This document shows positions 62,195 through 64,000 of a stretch of DNA of 64,000 bases, piece by piece. The first letter of the stretch is position 1; each line of letters begins with the position of its first letter. Under the pieces are notes generated by a model. That model was given only the letters and a program-made list of their open reading frames with translations, searched no databases and had not been told where the DNA came from. The stretch covers positions 72,054,134 through 72,118,133 of the forward strand of contig NC_064435.1 in NCBI RefSeq assembly GCF_023343835.1, given 5' to 3'. Source of the DNA: Lagopus muta. Lineage: Eukaryota; Chordata; Aves; Galliformes; Phasianidae. The position numbers and the translations under genes are program-made.

Positions 62195-64000
62195 AGATAA
62201 AAACTAACACGTATTTATTAAATGGTCTTACAAACAATCAATATAATAATTCCATGTTTACAAAATAGTAACCAAGCTAGGTAAAGTGCTGTGAAGTACT
62301 GTAAATACAGACGATTTGTAACGCTCCGGTTTCTGGTTCCCCACTATGGAGGTGCTGCTCACAGGGTGCCGTGCACCGGAGTGCTGCCAACACACACTGG
62401 GACTGCAGGGGAAGTGTGCACAGAGTGCTGAGATGGAGTCTGGAAAAGCGCAAACCAAACCAGAGAACAAGAGCAATTTGTGATCCGGTTGCTTTGGGCC
62501 AAATGAGTTCCCCTCCTGTGCTGCTTTCAGCAGGAGAGCCGTGGGTCAGTGCCCAGCGGGGCCAGCAGGACAGCGCGTGGTGCAGAGAGGTGCTCACGCC
62601 CTGCACTTCATGTGCATTAAGCCCTGTGAGGTGTAGGAACACGTGGGTAGGTTTTCAAGTGGGGTTCGGGCTCCGCGTGAGCAAATCCCACGGCATCGAA
62701 CTCAGTGTGAGTTTGCCTCCATGCTCCACAGCCTGACTGTGCTGGCGTTGGCCTGGAAAGCGCCCAAAAGCCGGCCTTTAGCATCACAAACACAGGCTTC
62801 AAAGCCACACACCTCCTCGTGCTCACTGGATCTTCTCCCTGCCCTTGTATTTCATTTTGGAAGATGAGAAGACGATGGCAAAGGTTAACAAGGAGACAAG
62901 TTGAACCATGGGCAGTTGGTGTGACCAGAGTTGTACATAATGGCTATGTTGTGGCTGCTGCTAGAATACAGCTTAATGAAGGCTTCTGAAGTTATTTCCA
63001 ACTAAATAGGATGGAAGGGCTTACGGAAGAGAGAAATATTTCCTTTGCATTCTGCTATCCAACTCTTGTGGAATGTACTGAGCAGAGGGTTTCCTACAGC
63101 CCTTGTTTGGGAGCAGAGACATTCCACAGAAAACAAACATCTTTCCTCTACTTTAGAAGGGATATCACATGCTACAAGATGATCTCCTTCCCATTACACA
63201 GTTCTTAGGGGCTTGCATAAAAAATACTATATAATCAACTACCATGAGAACAGATAAATTCCAGACACTCAAATAAGCAACAATGTCCCTAATCTTTAAT
63301 GATTTGCTTGCAAAGTTTTGCTATTAGTTTCTGTAAGAAAATTGAGACTCGCACTTCAGTGGAGAAAAACTGATCTGTGTTGAAACCAGAAAATGGATCA
63401 TTTACAAAAAGTCCAATAAACTCCTCCAACGGCTTATCCTCCTTGATCTAATTTATTCTCCTAGAAGAGAGCCCAGCGTTACGTACTTTCATGACCACAA
63501 GTATTCTTCATAAAATGACAGTAAAGTGCACGCTGTTGCAATGCCATCACTGACAGCCACTCTCACCCACCCACTCCAGCCAAGCTTACAAAGGACTGCT
63601 GCCTCCCCAGCCTCCCCTGTCCTGCAGCCCGTCATTTCCCAGGGCACCAGCACCCCTGTTCAGAGAGCACACCTTGTCTACGAGCTCTGCAAAGTTCCAT
63701 CAGCATCCTGGAAGTTGTAGGCTTCTCACTGTACCTACTGCCCTGTACATGCAGCAAGGACAATGTTCTTGTCTAAGAAACATAAATGGCCTTTAAACTT
63801 TGTGATTTTCCAGAAAAAGCTTCCTTTGTTTCTATTTTTCCAAATGGGAAGGACAGGCTGAGGGAAGCTGAAAAGGAAACTGAACAATTAACAGTGTGAA
63901 AGCGACGTGGCCATGTTTTTTAAATAATTTTCAGAAACTCGCTTTTAATGGTAAGATGCTATAATTTTAAATCAGCAACTTGGGTGATCTATATCCAGCA
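62195..64000 (-). other. Possible 3' UTR of the next gene (RETREG1 by synteny)
   Basis: No coding exon is recognisable here. A minus-strand AATAAA at 62219-62214 is followed by a T/GT-rich stretch, and a second AATAAA lies at 62042-62037. This is what the end of a minus-strand gene would look like. In mammals the gene upstream of ZNF622 on the same strand is RETREG1 (FAM134B). The assignment rests on synteny and poly(A) signals only, and plain intergenic DNA is the alternative. Confidence 0.35.

Overview
This is a window of vertebrate nuclear DNA, very probably from a bird. It contains split genes with GT-AG introns, two CpG islands, dispersed CR1 retrotransposon pieces ending in the ATTCTATGA-type 3' end, and a gene order (MARCHF11 then ZNF622, both on the minus strand) that matches human 5p15.1 and its avian counterpart. 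The CR1 abundance suggests a galliform, but I cannot fix the species. The window is not prokaryotic: I see no operons, CRISPR arrays or insertion sequences.

Layout. 1-13307 is part of a long intron of MARCHF11, a membrane-bound RING-CH E3 ubiquitin ligase. The RING-CH exon lies at 13308-13463, a 1.07 kb intron follows, and the first coding exon is at 14535-14801 inside a CpG island that runs to about 15150. The membrane-spanning exons of this gene are not in the window and should lie beyond position 1. About 15150-54970 is a 40 kb gene-poor stretch. It holds old CR1 fragments (31.3-32.2, 36.1-36.3, 47.4-47.8 kb and weaker ones at 27.8 and 44.4 kb), two copies of an LTR-like repeat (19.8 and 28.9 kb), microsatellites and some unexplained low-copy sequence. 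54975-61900 is a complete ZNF622 gene (Rei1-family 60S ribosome maturation factor). It has six coding exons that splice in phase to 468 codons, preceded by a non-coding first exon in a CpG island at about 61430-62000. The last 2 kb have no recognisable coding sequence. They carry a minus-strand poly(A) signal just upstream of the ZNF622 promoter and may be the 3' UTR of the next gene, which synteny predicts to be RETREG1.

The two genes are not functionally coupled as far as the sequence shows. One is a tissue-restricted membrane ubiquitin ligase and the other a housekeeping ribosome-assembly factor. They share only their position and strand.

Most open reading frames in the window are chance or repeat-derived. 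Several have no ATG and begin at GTG. I found no convincing new biological system. The observations most worth checking are an in-frame upstream ATG in ZNF622 exon 1, a G-quadruplex-prone (GGGAT)n array, a GC-richer His/Ser/Tyr-rich stretch at 42.9-43.7 kb, and the pair of LTR-like repeats.
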